From assembly GCA_964035545.1 (NCBI GenBank), contig OZ037767.1:6374207-6438206 (forward strand): 64,000 bases of DNA, in the 5' to 3' direction. Position numbers and translations under genes: made by a program. The DNA is from Bugula neritina (lineage: Eukaryota; Bryozoa; Gymnolaemata; Cheilostomatida; Bugulidae). Numbering within the stretch: position 1 is the stretch's first letter; the number at the start of each line of letters is the position of its first letter. This document shows positions 1-48,319 of the stretch, one piece after another. Below the pieces are notes generated by a model that saw only the letters and a program-made list of their open reading frames with translations, ran no database searches and had not been told where the DNA came from.

Positions 1-381
1 GCCCCTTTGATGAGTAACAAAGCTGCTTATGCATAGCATAGTCACAAAATTTAGCTAATAAACATTATTTTAAAATATTGAAATTCTAAGTTCAACTGTT
101 ATCATAGGGGAACTTCTCCATAAAGCCGATAGCAGCAGTTTGATATATTTCAGAAATGAAAGAAAGAGTTGTGTTCTCTTAATACAAATGTTGAGCTCAG
201 GTTGTTAATGTTTACAGACTACTTTACAACATTTTCATGTTGAAAACAAATATCAGCCAAAACATTATGCAACAGTACCAATTATTACAGGAACTAGTTC
301 TAAAGCATCTAACTACCAGGTATTTCCTTTGACACTTGAACTAGTGATAGTCAGAGAGGAAACAGCTAAAAATATACTCAC

Positions 382-3300
382 GAAAGCTTCAGCTTGCTCA
401 GCCGATCTGACAGCAGCAGCAAGTGCTAGCACGTTCCCGTCTGTCATGATCTCAGAGTACGTCTTCTTGGGTGAGTCAGAATCAGGTGTCGGCTTGATGA
501 TGTCATCACTTTGCAGAGCTATCTGTCTCTTCAGCACATAGTCACTGCAACACGTGACACAGTAGGTACAACACGTGACACAGTAGATATAACATGTGAC
601 ACAGTAGGTACCACACGTGACACAGTACGTATAGCACATGACACAGTAGATCTACACTGTTTACTACTACATTATAATGCCATCCAGCAAATATTCAGGT
701 AAAGTACCTGTAGCTATGTGAAATGTTTGGTTGCCGTGGTGATTGAGACTGCAAAGGGGCAGGAATGGGTGAGGAGGTGCCAGCAAACGTATCCAATCCG
801 GCTTCCTGTATCAGATGTCCCAACCTGCAGTTATATAACTAGACTAGTCATTTCACAATTCACGTTAAACAGTTCATCTGGTACGGTGGAATTAAACAGA
901 GTTGTCTGCCTTCCACTACTTGAATACAAACTCAAAAGAAAAAATTGGTTTCATTTTTACAAAGCGAATAGTTTTAAAAAAATTAGCAGAAAGGCTTTTT
1001 TCATATTTTTTACTCGCAACACCAGATGTGTAAAGAAACAGAAGCATATTATAATGTGGCTCCCTTGTGGCATCTTGCCAAAATTTAGGACTACGTGGGA
1101 ATTGCAACCAACACCAACGCACAAGACTTTGACACGCAATCAGCATGTATTACAGGTTGAATACGTACCCAGTGTCTCTAACCACGTCCAGAAACTGATT
1201 AAACTTAGCAAATGCTGCCTCAATCTGAGTGAACAGCTCCTCGTCACCGGCAGCATCTGTATGAGATGCACGGCGTAGCTGACTTTGAAGACGTCGATTC
1301 TCTCGAGCAAGTTCCAGAGCTCTGTCTTCGGCAGCCAGTCTCGCCGCCGACTCCTCCTTCAGACGTCTTTTCAGGGAAATATTCTCAGCCTGCAGAATGA
1401 ATCTAATGTTTCAGTTTACTCAGCTTGGCAGCATTATAGGTGACCTGAACAGTGTCTTAGAAGTGTTTGACATCTCATTCATTTGAAAAGTTTGTGCTTG
1501 GTCAGCATGGCGGCCATTTTAACTTAAAATTACATCAAAAAGTGTCAATTTTAATTTAATTTTGACCTACTTCGAAAAAACTCGCTTGACTACATTAACA
1601 GTTTACGTGCTAAATTCAAAGTAAATGACAATAACCTGCAACTCTTTTAGCATAGCCAGAGTTTCCTGGTCACTTTTCACTACTCTTTGTGGGCTGGAAG
1701 ACACACCCCCCTCAATAAATGATGAATGCTCAGATGAGCTCACACTATCAAGCTCCGTCTGCTTCTTGTGAACTGATGAGTCATGAACACCAGGTGATCT
1801 GGGAAAGAGAGAGTATGTTAGTATATTCATAGAAAGCTACACAGACAGCTAGCCCTACTTATGCTACAGCTGTGCGATAGTCTATAGCCAACGTCTCCTA
1901 CTTTAGTGAGCAATACAGCTTGGAGTCACTTAGGCTACAATAATAGTCCAACTAATCCCTGTATACAGTTCACCATAAACTACATTAACACATGCTTCAA
2001 CAATGCATGACCTGACCACTGAAAATTGGGTCAGTTTATTTCATTTCATGCAAACCAGAAAAAAAGAGGCAAAATTTACCCGTTGCCTGAAAATTATAAA
2101 AGTTGCCCAACTGAATTCAAATATATAAACGAAAATTTGATCTATGGGGGGAGGGGGGTCATTCAACGTCATCAGTATATGACGATACATTTCACTATAT
2201 TACATGATCAACAGCCTTGGTACTAGACTTTTGCATATGTGAGAATAGTCTTAGCTATTCTAAATCTAGTCCTGGTAATGCTGTCACCCACCATGAATAG
2301 CTGATACATTATTATACGGCATAGCTGACAGTTACCCAGTAACAATTGCAACTACGATACAACACAGGTTTACTTACAGGTGCTGATGTACAACTGCCCT
2401 CTCAGCTGTTCTCCAAGGTAGACCTCGCTGCTTAGGGACAGCTCTGGGAGTGATGGGAGAGCCAGACACCGCAGCGGCAGCAGAGGCCGACCGTTTCCGT
2501 GGTGACTTGGACAGCGTCACAGTCTTGGATTTGGAAGGTGTGCGGAAAGCTGCATGCGGTTTCTAAAGAACAACATAAAAAATTTAAGCAGAATTTCAAT
2601 GATTAGTCATATTATTAGAAATCCCTAACAAACTTTAAACATGGCACGCAGAGATAGTATTTGGCTGCTGTAATTCAGCTGTGTGACTTTCCCGTATTAC
2701 AGACACCACGCTATACTTTATATTTTATTACCACTTCTAGCTGAGTAAAAAGTGTTGCGCTGTCTAAACAGAGCTTTTTAGATATAATCTAAATGTGATA
2801 TTTTTATAAGAATGAAGTAGTTTAAAATGATACCCCATGATAGCCTAAGGAGCTTACCCTGGCTAAGCTGCGTCGGCTGCAATATATTTCTTTTTTCCTC
2901 TCCGTCTCAACGGGAAGCCAAGAAAACTAAAATTATATAAAATCATCGCGCAATGAAATAAATACTTGACACATCAACCCAACCGTTAGCCTAGTTACAT
3001 CACGAAACAGTAGACTTAATTTGAATCATCTTTAATATAAACATACATCCCAACAATTATTCACTTTACAGTTTGAGAATTTTATTTAATTTCATTTTGG
3101 GGAGACAAACAGAAAAATTGATATTTAAAATTAGCATGTTTTCTTTTTTAGCTTACAACAACCAAAAACATTATCACCAGTGTCAAAATAAAGGCTAGCA
3201 GTAATACAATATTATATATAATTATCTAAAATATAGAAACGATTGAGATTACAATGCATACGTATAGCATAGAAGCTAGGACATCACACAACATACATAA

Positions 3301-6300
3301 TAGTTTTAAAACATAATAGCTCTGCCTACAACATGTACATCATCAATCAGCCAATCAATTTTTAATGTAACATGTTCTATCACATCTGGCAGCCATTGAA
3401 AGTTTATTAAAGCAAACAGCATGCCACAGCAATGCCACACACAGACCTCTAAAATGCTGATACAGGTCCATTGAGCCTCGAAATTCACATATAGCCTCCC
3501 ATATGAATTACCTGCGTTGTTTTACCATTACTATTGATCATAACCTGCTGTATCACTCTCTCAACTAAGCCTCTATTTACCATATGATTTCCTCTGATGT
3601 CTAACACAAGAATGGTGGAGTTTAGCCTGAGTGCGTCCAGCAAATGTTCGGCACCCACATCTGTCAGCCCGCATTCTTGCAGGTCCACAGCTACAACATT
3701 ATATTTATTTTACAACAAGTTCAGAGGAGTTGTCACGCTTTTACTCACCTAAATTGAGTTTACTAGTAAAGTATTGTTTGCTAGTTTGACAGAGTCTGTT
3801 CTCATGCCAGCTCCTTCAGGCTGTACAGACTAATAACCACTTCATACAGACTAAAGATCTAATTGGTTAATCTCACCATAGCACCACAATAAGTCATAAC
3901 AATATAGCACGAATTTGTACTACTATCTCATGTCTGAGCACCTTTTAGCCAGAGATCATCCTTCAGTGAATCTGCCAAAGCCTTAGCTCCATTATCACCT
4001 AACAGAGGGTTTCTGTTGAGGGTTATTCTACGCAGCCCCGGCATACAATCCAAGTCCGGGGCACGGTACCTGAGACTACTCTTCCACGCCTCACTGTGCC
4101 TCATTATAGCTTGATGCTACAGAACAGACTCAGACTATTTAATTAACAATACGTGCAGAAGTTAGAATATATGTTAAGGAGAGGGCAACTCTACAGGCAT
4201 TGTTATTATATAGTGTGTCATCATAACATATATAGCAGAACCTACTATCATATATTACATAACATATAGCAGAAGGATTTAGATAATGGAGTGGCATCAT
4301 AAATTTAAAAACAATAAAAGTGCTGTCTTGTTGGAGAAACTGTTTCATACATGGTCGGTACTCTATACAAGTGTATATAATGCTAAGGTTTAAAAGTTGT
4401 CTGATTTCGTTAGTATAATTTAATCTTATAGTGACAAAAAATGCAAATACAAAACAAAAATATACTATAAATAGTCCATTAAATTTTCAGGTTTCAGTAG
4501 TAAAATCAAAAAACAAACTCGTCTTTTTTAGACACTCGAAGAATAACTTATTTGATCAAAAAATTACCTGTGTGAAAGTTTTAAAAATAAATTTTACTCA
4601 GCTTCTATTTACCTAGGAAACAAGACTGAGTACCTTAGAATATAGATGGAAATTCCATAGGAAACACCTGTTCTAACGCCTACTACTCCGTTAGGAGCTA
4701 CGCAACTGTTTATACACACAGCACATATCGATAACATATTCTGCTATGTGTTGCTTAAAATTTACAATGTGGACAAAAACTTAAATGTGAGAGATTGCAG
4801 CAGAAAAAATATAACAGTATCTATTTTATCTCAGTGAGAGTTTACGATTTATTTTCCATCAGTTACACAATGGCAGAAAATATGTTACCTAATGTACCTA
4901 TTTTGACATATATTATGAAAATATTACCACATAAATGATTATTAAAATATATCATGCACATATAAATATTTTAAAATAGTGCTTTTACTTTGATTTTGGG
5001 ATAAGTAGTATGTTGCATTTAAATTATCTACAAAATATTTCACTCAACGTTTTGAAATAAAAATTTAACAGAGCACTATAAAATTAGGATGTAGACTTTT
5101 TTCTGTAATATAATCATTTTAAATTTTCAAAATATTACATACATTGAGATGCATTTTGGTCTATAAAAGGGGAGGAGCTTAGTTTGTTCAAGTACATCTT
5201 CTACACGCGACTACAGACACTGTTGGCAGTTTTAATTGAATACTGACATTGATTAAAATCAATATAAAATTACCAACTTTATTGATACATTTAATGAGCA
5301 TACAGCAATGTAGATATTTCATAAAGTTACATCTAGCGAACTGGTAATAACCATGAAGATCCACAACAAAAGTATTTTAAGCTGATGAAACTGTTCCACA
5401 CAACAACTAAAATAGAGGACTACCATCGAAAAGGTAAAACTTTATACACAATTGAAGTAATATAATGTAGCAAGAAAGAGTAGATTAACTTGCATTAGAA
5501 ATAGAATAACTACCTCCGGATGTATTTTAAAACCATAATGAGAATAATATCGCTGAATTTAGTCAACATGAACGTGGTTTTACAATGTCCTACAATGCAT
5601 CAGCAGACACCTATCATATTCATCACATATTTCTTGTTACAGAAGATTAAGTTAACTGTTTCTATAATAACATACGTATAAATAATGTACTAACTAATCA
5701 ATTACATATATACATGTAGAATACATAGTATTATTGTGCGTTATGAAAAGCTAGAGGAGGGAGCAATGAACAACGACACTGTGATAACAGATCTGAAAGA
5801 ATTGACAAAACTACTCATCGCTGACAAAATATCAGACGCCCATCAAGCAGCAGCTACGCCGAATACAACATCCGAGAAATGGTTGTTCTCTTTCACGCTC
5901 AGTTTTGTGGTGGCCATCTCAGCATTATTTCTCCTCATCACCATCAGTATACTCGGCATAGTTCTATGTGCCATCAGGTAAACACACTTTATACAGTAAA
6001 CCAGCATTTTGATACGCTTAGGGCTTTAACCCTAACTCTTCCCAGATTGTGAGTATATGGGGTAAAAATATTTATGCTACAGCAGCTATTCTGTCAAAAG
6101 TCAAGTGATATAACAGGGCGGCAGATGGATTTTATTTTCAATCAAATTTGTAAATAATTTTTTATGAAGCAATGTTTTGTGTCTCACCGCTCACGATTTG
6201 ACCACTGGAAAGCTTTGCCTAACCATTTCCAGAGTAATCAATTTTATTATAGATTAATGTGACCACCACAAGACATGACTCCGCTTTTTTTCTGGAATAA

Positions 6301-9300
6301 AAGAAGTATCACTGAGTAATTTGATGGTGTTTTGCAGCAAACCCCAAAGAAAATACTAACCCTAACTACTCAAAATTCATGCAGTCAAATTCCTAGTAAC
6401 ATTAGTGCCTTAATGTCACTCAAATGTGTTGAGTCCATGAGAGAAATGAGTGTGACTACATTCACACTAGTTAACTGTCTCAGAACTCATGTCTGATCCT
6501 CTCATCTGTCTGACAGGAGAACCAGCAGAGGGGGCTTTCAACCTCTCATCTCCAACACCAACAGCAATGACCTTGAACTCTCACAAATACTGGACCGAGG
6601 TGATGGAATGAGTGTCAGCAGCTGTGATAGAACCGATTCATTCACATCAACTGCAATCACCTGCCAATACTGTGGGAAAGTAGCAACTAACAGTGCAGGT
6701 GAGAAAGATACATTAGCACCTGTCACCTGGTGTCCAGAAAACTGTCAGAAAAATTCAACTAGAATTAGTGGCAAGCAGCACTAAGACTAGATTTTGAAAT
6801 GTGAATTTTAACTTAATACAAGATTTAAAAATTATATATATAATTCTGTACTTTAATTTATTTATTTGGTAAGTCAATTTTACTTTTTAAACACTTTTGC
6901 AGTTTTGAAAGGTTGAACAGATGCCGTGACTATACTGACAAAATTTAATAAATGTATAACACATTGTTCCCTTTATAGATTCCCCAAACAAGGGCCACCG
7001 ATCATTAAACAGGGTACAGAAGAGCCAAACAACATTTGCATCAACTATTAAGAACAAGATGAAGAAATCATTTACAGCAGGATCTCTCCGAACTCACTTC
7101 GTGTCACCAAGAAATATAAACACGAAACTCATTGGCAAGAGATACCATTCTTACAGCAACTTACTCGCTAGTCAAACTAACCATGAGGTGTGTGAAGATG
7201 AGCTGTGAGCTGAAACAGCAACTAACAAACATGAATCTGAAGTATGTTTTGTTCAAAATCTATACCAATTTCTACCACTATAGCGTGAGATCCCTGCAAA
7301 CTAACTGACTGGTTACATTGCTGTGCAATCCTTGAAACTATACCGCCCTAAGTCCAAGTGACTACCTCCAGACAACATATCTATAAAATTGGGGAACAAA
7401 AGTCTAATTTCATAAACATTCTTCAATATTATACCAATTTAATTGATTGACTAGTTAATTCTTAAACACTTAGATTCTTCTGTTTATAGAGAAATTATAT
7501 TTATTTTCCATGTTAAAGTAGCAACATACCAACTATTGCCTAAAATATATAATATAATGCGTAGTATAATATATATGTGAATATTATTATTTTCAACTTA
7601 TTTCATGCCTTTTAGATAACAAAATGATCTGATTTTTAAATAAAATAATTTAAATTTTGAGTAATTAGCGAATGATGTATATTTTCAACTGACTTTATAC
7701 GAACCATTACTTACTGGTAAAGAAACTAGATAGTCATATATTGATTTATTAAGAGTTATGAAATACGTATATAATTTAAATAATGTGACCACTAATCATT
7801 AACCAAGTTATGCAATTGCAAAGCGAAGGCACATAGCTTAATTAAGAGTCTTCAAACCCAAAATTTAGAATATATAAAAACTGACACGAGACATCTTCAG
7901 TGTAACCAATGAGTTTTCCTCATGGATACTAAAGGTGTGCCAATTATGGACAAACCTTCACATTTCAAATGACACGCAACACGTTGACGTTTCACAATAA
8001 AACCAAAGATATGTAAAAGTCTGAAACTAAATAACACCTAGCATAGTGAGCTTATATGAGCAATCTGTGAACGGTGACTAATAATAGGATTGAAATTAAA
8101 ATTCAAAAACTAATTCAGTGAAACAGAAATTAATTACTCTAATACTATTACTTAAATTACTATGCATTATTATATGATAATTCAATTTATTAGAGTGCAT
8201 AGAACTTGATGGGAAATCTCAAAACACTAATTATATTAATCTACAGAAAGGAATTTAAACTACACAAGACATGACATGACTCACAGGGTCACTCAAGAGT
8301 CAGTATTGACTTGTCAATATTTCTTACTGAGCAAAGAATATGTTATATAAGAAGCTTACATCAATTAGACTAAATTAATAACTAATTGCTCACACTAATT
8401 ACTATACTGTTTCCATACAACTTAATATATCTATTTGATGAAATTATATGTCTTACGATAAGTCATCCAAACTTGACTAGAAACTATAGCTGCCCTATAA
8501 CCAAGACCAAAACTTCATACGTAACTAAAAAAAACTGTGAGAAATTCATAAAATTGTCATGCTTGCTTATAGTTTCATGTGGCCATTATTCTACTAGCCA
8601 CTACTAGAAAAAGAGCACAAAAATGTTTTCATCTCAAATAGACGCTTCCCAGTTAGTAGAAAATTTAGCCTAGCATCTAACTGGGAAGCATCTAACTGAG
8701 ATGACACCACAAAAATAGTTGTAAGATTTTACTAGAGTTTGCTGTTGGAACTCGCCAAATTAGGAGTCATTATAATTTCTAACTATTTCCCTCCAAACAC
8801 TGTGGTATAAACTAACAGTAAGAATGGTAAATATAGATAAAAAGCGCTATCTATTTTATTAGTCAGAGTAGAAACCACCAGAAAAGTCCACCACTACATG
8901 TTCTGCAAAGCTCACCTTAACTATCTTAGCTATTGACTCTACAGCGCCTTCAGCCAATGAGCATCCACTCAGATTTAAAGAATTCACTGTACTGGCGTTC
9001 TTTATTTCTTCACAAAAATCTGAAAGCACATCATTATTCTCATGAAAAAATAATGCCAATGGCTAAAAGAATACTTCTCTCAGCCAAAACCCAGCAGCGT
9101 TACAGTGCACATTTACTTCCTACAAGGGAGGGGGCTTTGTTAAAATAGAATGTATATAATATATATTGTGTTGATTACCTAAATGAGACATGGCCTAGTT
9201 AGTTCACACCTTCCACTTATGGTTACAAAAGATGATACACGTACAATAGTATCCAAGATACAAGATTTGGATAAAATTTCAGTCATTGAAAAACTTCTGA

Positions 9301-10789
9301 AAAAATTTTTGTTTATAAAATTGATCGAGTTGAACAAATAATTAGGGAGTTGTGTAGACATAAATAAAATAATGAAATTGTGCTACATGAGATATACTTG
9401 TAAAAAACTTTTCGATAAACATTTTGTATAGTTTTACTTGCAGTGAAGCTACTAGCTATTTAATTTGATATAAACACATGTATTTCAAAATAACAACTGT
9501 TGAGTCTATTTTTAAAATATTTAGTAAATTCCATTTGATGAATACACGGATGCATGTCAATTTACTAAAACTATATTACAATGCGTATATTTCACAGTCA
9601 TAGAGTATGGCTGGCAAGCCTGAGCATACTACTATAATACATACATACATTCTACACTATTTTAGTCTACATGTGTTGAGAACTGGTATATTATATTAAT
9701 TAATATAGATGTAAAGTATATTAGCAATTAGGCTGTCATGTTCAATGTAAATAATGAGTTTTAGACATGCTGGGTTTATGATGAATAGCAGCAAAATAAT
9801 CCATATTTCTTGTGAGTGTGTAACACTATCTTGCCAAAGTGACATGAACTGAATATAATATTTGCACAACTCAATGTAATAATTATATTTACTTGCCATT
9901 TGAATATAACGGCATATTGTAACTTAATCAGAGCAAACTGCCAATATACATGGCATTTCAGCCTACGTTATATACCGGAGAATAGAAGGATAACTCTAAA
10001 TGTATACTCACTGGTTATAGTGTCCCCAACATGGCTTGAGTCCAGGGAGATACTCTTCAGACTACAGCTTAGGGATATCCCCTGTACAGATAAATAGCTG
10101 TATGTCAAAAGCTATGTGAAAATACACACTATATATCTCTGTTATAGTCACAAACCCTGTGAGAAAGATGACAGGTATTGTAGTGTAATTTAGCTATAGC
10201 TACAAGGGTAACACTACTCAAATGTGACGTAGCAGTAATTATGCTGTATGCCCTTAGTGATGTCAACAATGGTCTCTCTAGGCCTGAATAATCTATTAAT
10301 ATAGTGAAACACGCAATACGCCAAAACAGTAAATAGTGGCCTACATTGTATGATGCTACATTTACCTTTGAATATTTCTAAATATATTTATACATATAAA
10401 ATAGCGATTATCTCTTTTCATAGTGCACTCACAACTGTACTAACAAAATCATTACAATATAGGAAGTAAAAAACAATGCAAAAAAGACACATAATTTGGA
10501 ATATTTTACTGATGCTCCCATAATCAACACTACTAAAGCAAGAGGGAAGTTATCAGCCCTTACCTTAGACAAGAGCATGATGTCACGGGGTCGTAACGGC
10601 AACCCCTCCAGTTCAATCTCTCTCAGCCTGTCTGACACAGACAGACAGTCTTTAACAGCTTTACATAGCTGGTAAGTCAAGTCCTTGGAGTGTATAGCCG
10701 GTACTTTCTGCTTGCTGGGTGTATGGGAAGATCTCTTTGACTGCATGCAGCCACCTGCCACAGTATTCAACAACTAGAATGAGGCATAG

Positions 10790-10824
<35 letters not shown>

Positions 10825-10829
10825 TGTGT

Positions 10830-10864
<35 letters not shown>

Positions 10865-12506
10865 TGTGTGTGGGTGTGTGCATGTGTGTGTGTGTGTGTG
10901 TGTGAGTGTGTGTGTGTGGGTATGTGCGTGTGTGTGTAAGTGAGTATGTGTGTGCGTGTGTGTTTAATTTAGAACAGATATGTGTGATTGGGAACATATC
11001 GACTACTGGAAAGCATGAACTTATGCAAATATTCAATATAAATAGTTTGCTATCAATATTAACCATTTTAAGATGCAAGTTCACTTTGCTCAGTAAAGAA
11101 AACAAGAATTTCCATACTAATTACCAGGCACATTCTGTAAAGTTTGACTAGAGTTGTGCGCTCATTTCAATAAAACTAACTATTATTTCATAACATTAAT
11201 CAGGGGTGTGGCTAAAGAAACATTGTAAGTTTCCACCTTTCTGAATTGAGAGAATTTTTACTTGCAATTTGCTACAAAACACAGGAAAATAATTTACCTA
11301 ATTAGACATAAAATGTTTGTAGAAATACTATTGCTCTGTCAGCTTATGATAAATCCACTTTTTTATAATTGCACCAACAAAGAATTCAAATCTAATGGAT
11401 AAAACCCAAATCTATTTCAGCAGCCCCTATAAAGAAATCAACAGGTTTTAAACTGAAAAATAATTTCACCAGCTATGCTAGTGCCTTTTCCGTATTTGCT
11501 GATACAAAATATGCTTCCCCTATAACCGCCAGGAGTAGAAATTACTAAATAGAGTTATTGAAACACAAATCTGGGTTAAATTTTAGCTTTAAAAATTAAA
11601 CATGCACTTTTTAGAGATCGAATATGTTTTCAATATAGTTTGCTTGTAGAATATTATTTGACAAGAAAAATGACGCACAGTGTAAAACGAAGTAATAAAA
11701 AACCATATTATCTAAAATATAACATGATTTATCAGGACACACTGTCCATATAGTGGAGTTCACTTACCTGAAGAATCTGATGCTAAGGTCAAGGACTCGA
11801 AGTAACTATGTATTGCCACCTTCTCCAAACTCTTGTTGATCCGCAAAGTTTTCAGTATAGGGGGCCAGTCACTCAGCCTTCAAGCAGCGCAGGTGCAAAT
11901 ATTACAATTTTATAGAACACTCAACACACTCAAATGTTACTACCCAAAATGGTGCATTTTATATACTGCAACCTGACACATTTGATTTCTATTCAAATAT
12001 GGCAGAAAAAATATAATTAACATGTTGAGTTTGAACATTTTGCATGTAATATCTCACTTGTACAGCATCTATATTTATACATTTGGATTTAGAGAGAAGA
12101 CAACTCTATGATTAGAAAATGACAGATTATATTTCCCAAAGCAATGTTTCAAAAGCTCTAAGTTAAGAGAGTTTACTAAAAGACTTTAATATTGTTTTGT
12201 TGACACAAACCAAGCAATAACTTATAGCAAGATTTCAAGACATGAACCTAGATACTACCATGAAAATTATAACAATTATATTATATTATAAAAATAATTA
12301 AAATAATAATGTCTTTAATTAGATGAAACAGTTATCTGCAGAACTAACCTAATTTTATCAGCATTAATCTGCAGAATATTTCGATCCAAATATGCTTTAA
12401 CTGTTGTGAGAGGCACAGAGCTTTGCAGTGCGCATAGGTTATCGTAATAAGTGTCAAACTGATAGGCTCCCTGACCTCGCTCATACACCGTCTCTATTCC
12501 ACTCAT
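382..12506 (-). CDS. CEP78: CEP78 orthologue, centrosomal leucine-rich repeat protein (partial, 3' end off window)
   Basis: Eleven coding exons read on the minus strand: 12506-12349, 11877-11768, 10754-10564, 10081-10012, 9019-8916, 4116-3942, 3690-3512, 2562-2378, 1798-1636, 1389-1169, 544-382. All junctions are GT/AG and phases agree, giving 573 codons before the left edge. The start is the ATG at 12506; a 3' splice site (TTGCAG) ends near 12536, so an upstream 5'UTR exon is likely but was not located. Recognition rests on several CEP78-like stretches: an N-terminal [13 protein letters not shown] segment, [20 protein letters not shown] in exon 3, [20 protein letters not shown] in exon 6, LRRs across exons 4-7, the [10 protein letters not shown] motif in exon 8, and a coiled coil in exon 10 (about residues 446-490). 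In animals CEP78 is a centriolar protein acting in ciliogenesis and centrosome ubiquitin-ligase control. Intron 5 (4117-8915) hosts an oppositely oriented gene. Vertebrate CEP78 is about 690-720 residues, so roughly the last fifth is missing here. Confidence 0.93.
551..656. repeat. 21-bp minisatellite with an E-box in each unit
   Basis: Five tandem 21-bp units begin at 551, 572, 593, 614 and 635. Each starts with CACGTG or a one-base variant (CATGTG, CACATG), followed by ACACAGTA. The array lies in CEP78 intron 10, directly upstream (in gene sense) of the acceptor of exon 11 at 545-546, so its complement supplies the sequence just before that splice site. Confidence 0.9.
5162..5169 (+). promoter_or_regulatory. 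TATA box, putative promoter of the nested gene
   Basis: A textbook TATAAAAG followed by GGGAGGAG stands in otherwise AT-rich DNA about 600 bp upstream of the ATG at 5766. Transcription would start near 5190-5200. The leader could be continuous or could contain an intron (possible donor near 5433, possible acceptor near 5642). The assignment to the nested gene is inferred from position and strand. Confidence 0.5.
5766..7208 (+). CDS. Nested single-pass membrane protein, unrecognised family (207 aa)
   Basis: Three exons, 5766-5977, 6517-6698 and 6979-7208, join in frame (624 nt including TGA) with clean GT/AG sites. The gene lies inside CEP78 intron 5 on the opposite strand. I chose the ATG at 5766; the frame is open a little further upstream but without another ATG. 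The first about 38 residues are polar with an N-glycosylation sequon (NTT at 33-35). A long hydrophobic helix spans residues 39-69 and ends in an Arg pair. The remaining about 136 residues are Ser/Thr-rich, then basic, with a CxxC motif (CQYC, 120-123) and a KNKMKKS stretch. There is no cleavable signal peptide, so a signal-anchor with a cytosolic C-terminus is likely. I do not recognise the family. Candidate polyadenylation signal AATAAA lies near 7640. Function unknown. Confidence 0.72.
8630..8703. repeat. Short foldback: 27-bp inverted repeat, 20-nt loop
   Basis: Arms 8630-8656 and 8677-8703 are inverted repeats matching at 24 of 27 positions; the core GCTTCCCAGTTAG pairs perfectly. The separating loop is 20 nt. 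It lies in CEP78 intron 5 downstream of the nested gene. It could be a small MITE remnant or a hairpin RNA precursor; the sequence alone does not decide. Confidence 0.75.
10791..10964. repeat. (TG)n microsatellite
   Basis: About 170 bp of TG dinucleotides with interruptions (GGGTG, GAGTG, CGCG). It sits about 35 bp upstream, in gene sense, of CEP78 exon 3. Long translated frames across it are repeat artefacts. Confidence 0.97.
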
Positions 12507-12539
12507 TTTGAACAAGTCTAATGGCTCCGTGTAATCTGC

Positions 12540-15984
<3,445 letters not shown>

Positions 15985-16568
15985 GCTTACAGAAAATAAA
16001 CAAAATATTTAAACTAGTTTTCTCAAGTCTACACATCGAGGTGTATTAATGATTGATGCCATTTATTGCAATAAAAGAGTCGGCGTAATAATATCTACAA
16101 TAAACTAAGACTCTAGGACCTAGGTAGCTATATTAAATAACCGAAAATCAATGTATTTGTACATAAGACATCATATTTCTAGCTATGACAACATATTAAA
16201 GAAATTTCCTATTCTTTTAATAATTTGTTATAAAAATTGATTTTTAACATGCATTTGCAATATATTAATAATGTATATATGTTCATATAGACATTAAAGC
16301 TTATTATATATGAAAACACGGCATTGGCAAAAGTGTATCTATTACACGTTTGTATTTCCAATATTATTTTAAAAAGTATCTTACACTCTTAAAATCAATA
16401 ATTGCACATTCATGTATAAAGAAAAGTGTTTCTTTGTCAAGTCTTATATGCCATTAGGCTACTTTTATCTGCTAGAGATGTGTATTGAAGTAGCATTTAC
16501 AGCAAATCATTTTATTCTAGAATAGCTTATACAGCTTCTCATCAACTTACAATCCCTGCCTAATAAAA

Positions 16569-47406
<30,838 letters not shown>

Positions 47407-47600
47407 ATATTGACTAGAAATGTTGGAGTTATGGCCACTCTTCTACCTAAACAGGACAACTCACAAGTTATGACCACCATTTATGCTTTACAGGATAATA
47501 CAAGTGTATTTGTGAATTTATTTAGTGTGGTGTGGTATACTTGTTTGCGTGATTATAAGTTGTAATCTATTTTTATATATCTTTTATAAACATATTGTAA

Positions 47601-47614
47601 AATAAAAAATAAAG
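47601..47614 (+). terminator. Polyadenylation signals of the giant gene
   Basis: Two AATAAA hexamers, 47601-47606 and 47609-47614, lie about 200 bp after the stop codon on the coding strand. Confidence 0.6.
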
Positions 47615-47619
47615 CAATA

Positions 47620-48319
47620 CTTTTAGAAAAATATTTTTTCAAATTTTAAACTAACAAAAATTATCTTAAAAAATTTCAGATACTTGCTAAATTTATCATT
47701 TGTTTATGTTGTTTGCAAAATAAATGTGTTTCATAAATTAATCGAGGAAATGAATCAAAAATCTAGACAGGCTTTAGCGCTCTAACCAGCAATACAACAG
47801 TAGGCTAATATGTTATGGTTTTATACTATTGCAGTGCATGCATGCAGACATTGATGATCATTACTATAGATGACTATTCACAGATGAGCTTGTCTAATTC
47901 TTTTTTATAATTAAAAACACATTTTTCAATAGAGAGAGAGTCTGTAATAAGTATTTAATATAATACTTGTTTTGTCGTAGATCTGGGCTGCAAAGCATAC
48001 GCATGCACACAATTATAGAGCATAGAGAAATTGCAATTTTAAGGATGACAAAAAATTGGATTATGTGATTAATAAACAAAAATGTTTGCTTAATTTTAAG
48101 TTTTGTAATAGAAACCACAATTAGAGAAATATAATTCTAATTTAGATTGACATGATAGTAATAATAATGCAAGAAATATAATATACATTAAGTATGTTTT
48201 CAGCAGTAGACATTGTGATTTGTAATATCCAAGTGAGCCGATGTGTCAAGATAAGTAGGAGTTTTATCACAGAAACTGGCAGCTGTGAAACGCGTCCCCT
48301 GACAGCAACCTTCTCGAAG
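47620..48319. other. Intergenic, convergent gene ends
   Basis: AT-rich spacer between the 3' end of the giant gene (plus) and the 3' end of the first Kunitz gene (minus). No feature beyond the expected 3'UTRs was seen. Confidence 0.6.

Noticed and set aside
718-1278. 186-codon plus-strand open frame
   Set aside because: It overlaps CEP78 exon 10 antisense and the rest is intron; no recognisable protein features.
2858-2876. Possible 19-nt micro-exon of CEP78 between exons 7 and 8
   Set aside because: It has TTGCAG and GTAAGC-like borders, but 19 nt would break the frame; exon 7 joins exon 8 directly in phase.
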